DNA of 64,000 nucleotides from Monarcha castaneiventris obscurior. Its lineage: Eukaryota; Chordata; Aves; Passeriformes; Monarchidae. The stretch's first letter is position 1; every line of letters begins with the position of its first letter. Made by a program: the position numbers and the translations under genes. The notes beneath the pieces are model-generated. The model saw nothing but the letters and a program-made list of their open reading frames with translations, had not been told where the DNA came from and searched no databases. This document shows, piece after piece, positions 62,501 to 64,000 of this stretch. The DNA lies in the NCBI GenBank assembly GCA_026261815.1, contig JAMPIT010000174.1, positions 13,330,001 to 13,394,000 of the forward strand. Direction: 5' to 3'.

Positions 62501-64000
62501 CTGCAAAGAAGTCCTATGTCGAAAATATCAAATGAGTTAAGCTGTAATTTCTTTCCAAGTACAACACTTCCCTGTCTAGTCAATGCAGGTAGCTTATACT
62601 GCCAAGTACTTTCCCTTTTCTTTCCCCAGAAAATCACTGGAAAACAATCAAAATTTGGAAGAAAAGGAGAACCAACACCATGCCTGTGTCCCTGAGAGTG
62701 AGGCAAAATTTAGACATTTTGTGGACACTTGTGTAAGATGAATTGGGTGCTTCATCCTGTTCCAGTTGCAGCTGACCTCTCTACATGGGCCCCTACATGA
62801 GAACCCAAAAACCTGCTTTCTGTGGGTACCCCTTTGTGTGTCTGCAGCAAACACAAGCAAATGGGATTTCATGAATAAAATATCAACTAAAATCAAGTTT
62901 TCTGGAAGCAGTGGAAGCACATGGGGTCAAGAATCGTTCAAATCCTGAATGTTTAAAAGTAGCACAGCCATTGTGAAGTCTGATTACACTTTTTGTCACC
63001 CAACATGCTCAGGGTTTTGTGTTGATGGACTGTAAGCCTGGCTCAGGCCAGCTGACAAAGACCTTCTCCATCTGTAATACATTCACCTCATGGTTTTCAG
63101 ACATCCCATTGCCAGCACACAGGAAACTGTAAGGTATATTATAACTTATCTTTTCATATGTCATTTTAAAACTAGTAACTCATTTAATATTTTGCATTTT
63201 ATTAAGTGATGCTCATTTTACTCTTACCTTAAAGCTTTCTTACTCATTTCAGAGATGGAGCCCCTCCTTCACTAAAAACTCAAACTATGCTGAACCATGA
63301 CAAGAGATTTAAAAAGTTCTTGGCAGAGTGACAGCCAAGGAGGAGCAACATTAAAACAAAGTCAGCCTGCTGTGCCAAACATCCTGAAGTGGTGTCAGGA
63401 ATTCCCAAAGCTGACAACTGAGTTTTTTGGAGAAGGGACTCTCACTTGCAAACGTCAACCAAAGCTGCTGTAATATCCAACAGGACTGTGTGGGGAGAGG
63501 TCATGGGGTCCCCACACAATTGTAGCATTGAGTTTATAACACATATTTAGTAAGTGAGCTAAGAGTAAGTGTGTTTTGTACCAACTGCAGTTTTGATTGA
63601 AAAAGATTGTTGGATGATTGTTATCTATTGAATTATTGAAGAATTTTGTCCTGTTACACTGATTTGCTAAAAACAGCCTAGAGCTCTCTCTGATCTTTAA
63701 GGTGGAGCTGTTGGAGTATCAAACATTTCAGAGCCATCTGCTGTGCATTTGGATTCACATGGCTTATTTCAGATATCTGTACTAAAATAGGATGAATGAC
63801 GTCCAACAGACACCTATTTCTTTCTGGCCAGGATAGTCCTAGGAACTTGTTGAAATGCAGGTATCTGTGCTGTAGACACACCTTTGCTCAGGGGCATCCC
63901 AAACTAGCTGCCTTCAGAGAATAGTTAAAAATCACTGACATAGCTAAGATTATTTCTGCTTGTTCCAATGAGGATTAAAAGTGACCCTACAAAGCTCCTA
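59549..64000. other. Distal upstream flank with no recognised gene
   Basis: AT-rich unique DNA to the right edge. The stretch near 59690-59930 has a complex, non-repetitive composition with TGAGTCA-like and ATTA motifs and could be a conserved non-coding element. An AT-rich run lies at about 62094-62203. No exon of a neighbouring gene and no second CpG island are visible. Confidence 0.5.
62094..62203. repeat. AT-rich low-complexity region (TATA/ATAGATA units)
   Basis: About 110 bp is composed mainly of ATATAT, ATAGATA and ATTTATTTTAT units with scattered C and G. It resembles a decayed (TA)n/(TAGA)n microsatellite. Confidence 0.85.

Noticed and set aside
1..64000. Endogenous retrovirus or LTR element, CRISPR array, phage or bacterial operon
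   Set aside because: No paired LTRs, primer-binding site, gag/pol-like frame, regularly spaced repeats or ribosome-binding-site-led gene series were seen.

Overview
The window looks like vertebrate nuclear DNA from a bird. The evidence is several fragments of CR1 LINE 3' ends with the typical avian ATTCTATGA-type tail, an AT-rich background without long genes, one CpG island, and exons separated by a very long intron. I cannot name the species from the sequence.

The only gene I can support is the 5' end of ELAPOR2 (formerly KIAA1324L/EIG121L), read on the minus strand. Coding exon 1 (52719 down to 52591, 43 codons) lies inside a CpG island and encodes a signal peptide ending in LQLPPCEE. Its GAG|GTGAGA donor is followed by an intron of 47,504 bp. 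Exon 2 (5086 down to 4966, 121 nt) encodes the conserved N-terminal segment containing [12 protein letters not shown] and [10 protein letters not shown]. The exon phases match, and exon 2 ends on a GTATGT donor in phase 1. Exon 3 and the rest of the roughly 1,000-residue type I membrane protein lie beyond the left edge of the window.

Layout from left to right: a GGAA/GGCA microsatellite (1-197); the start of intron 2 (down to 4965); exon 2; intron 1 (5087-52590) with five CR1 fragments of the common avian type, one older CR1/L3-like fragment, A/T tracts, a degenerate TTTGAAT repeat, a perfect inverted repeat flanked by a third copy, and a run of C tracts that is G-rich on the transcribed sense strand; the CpG island and promoter with exon 1 (about 51650-53430); then about 10.5 kb of upstream flanking DNA with two more CR1 fragments and no recognisable gene. 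In human, the neighbour on this side is DMTF1, in divergent orientation. No second CpG island or DMTF1-like exon is visible here.

No bacterial-type system, CRISPR array, phage, RNA gene or intact transposon was found. The open frames other than the two exons look like chance frames, and many of them begin with TTG or GTG rather than ATG.
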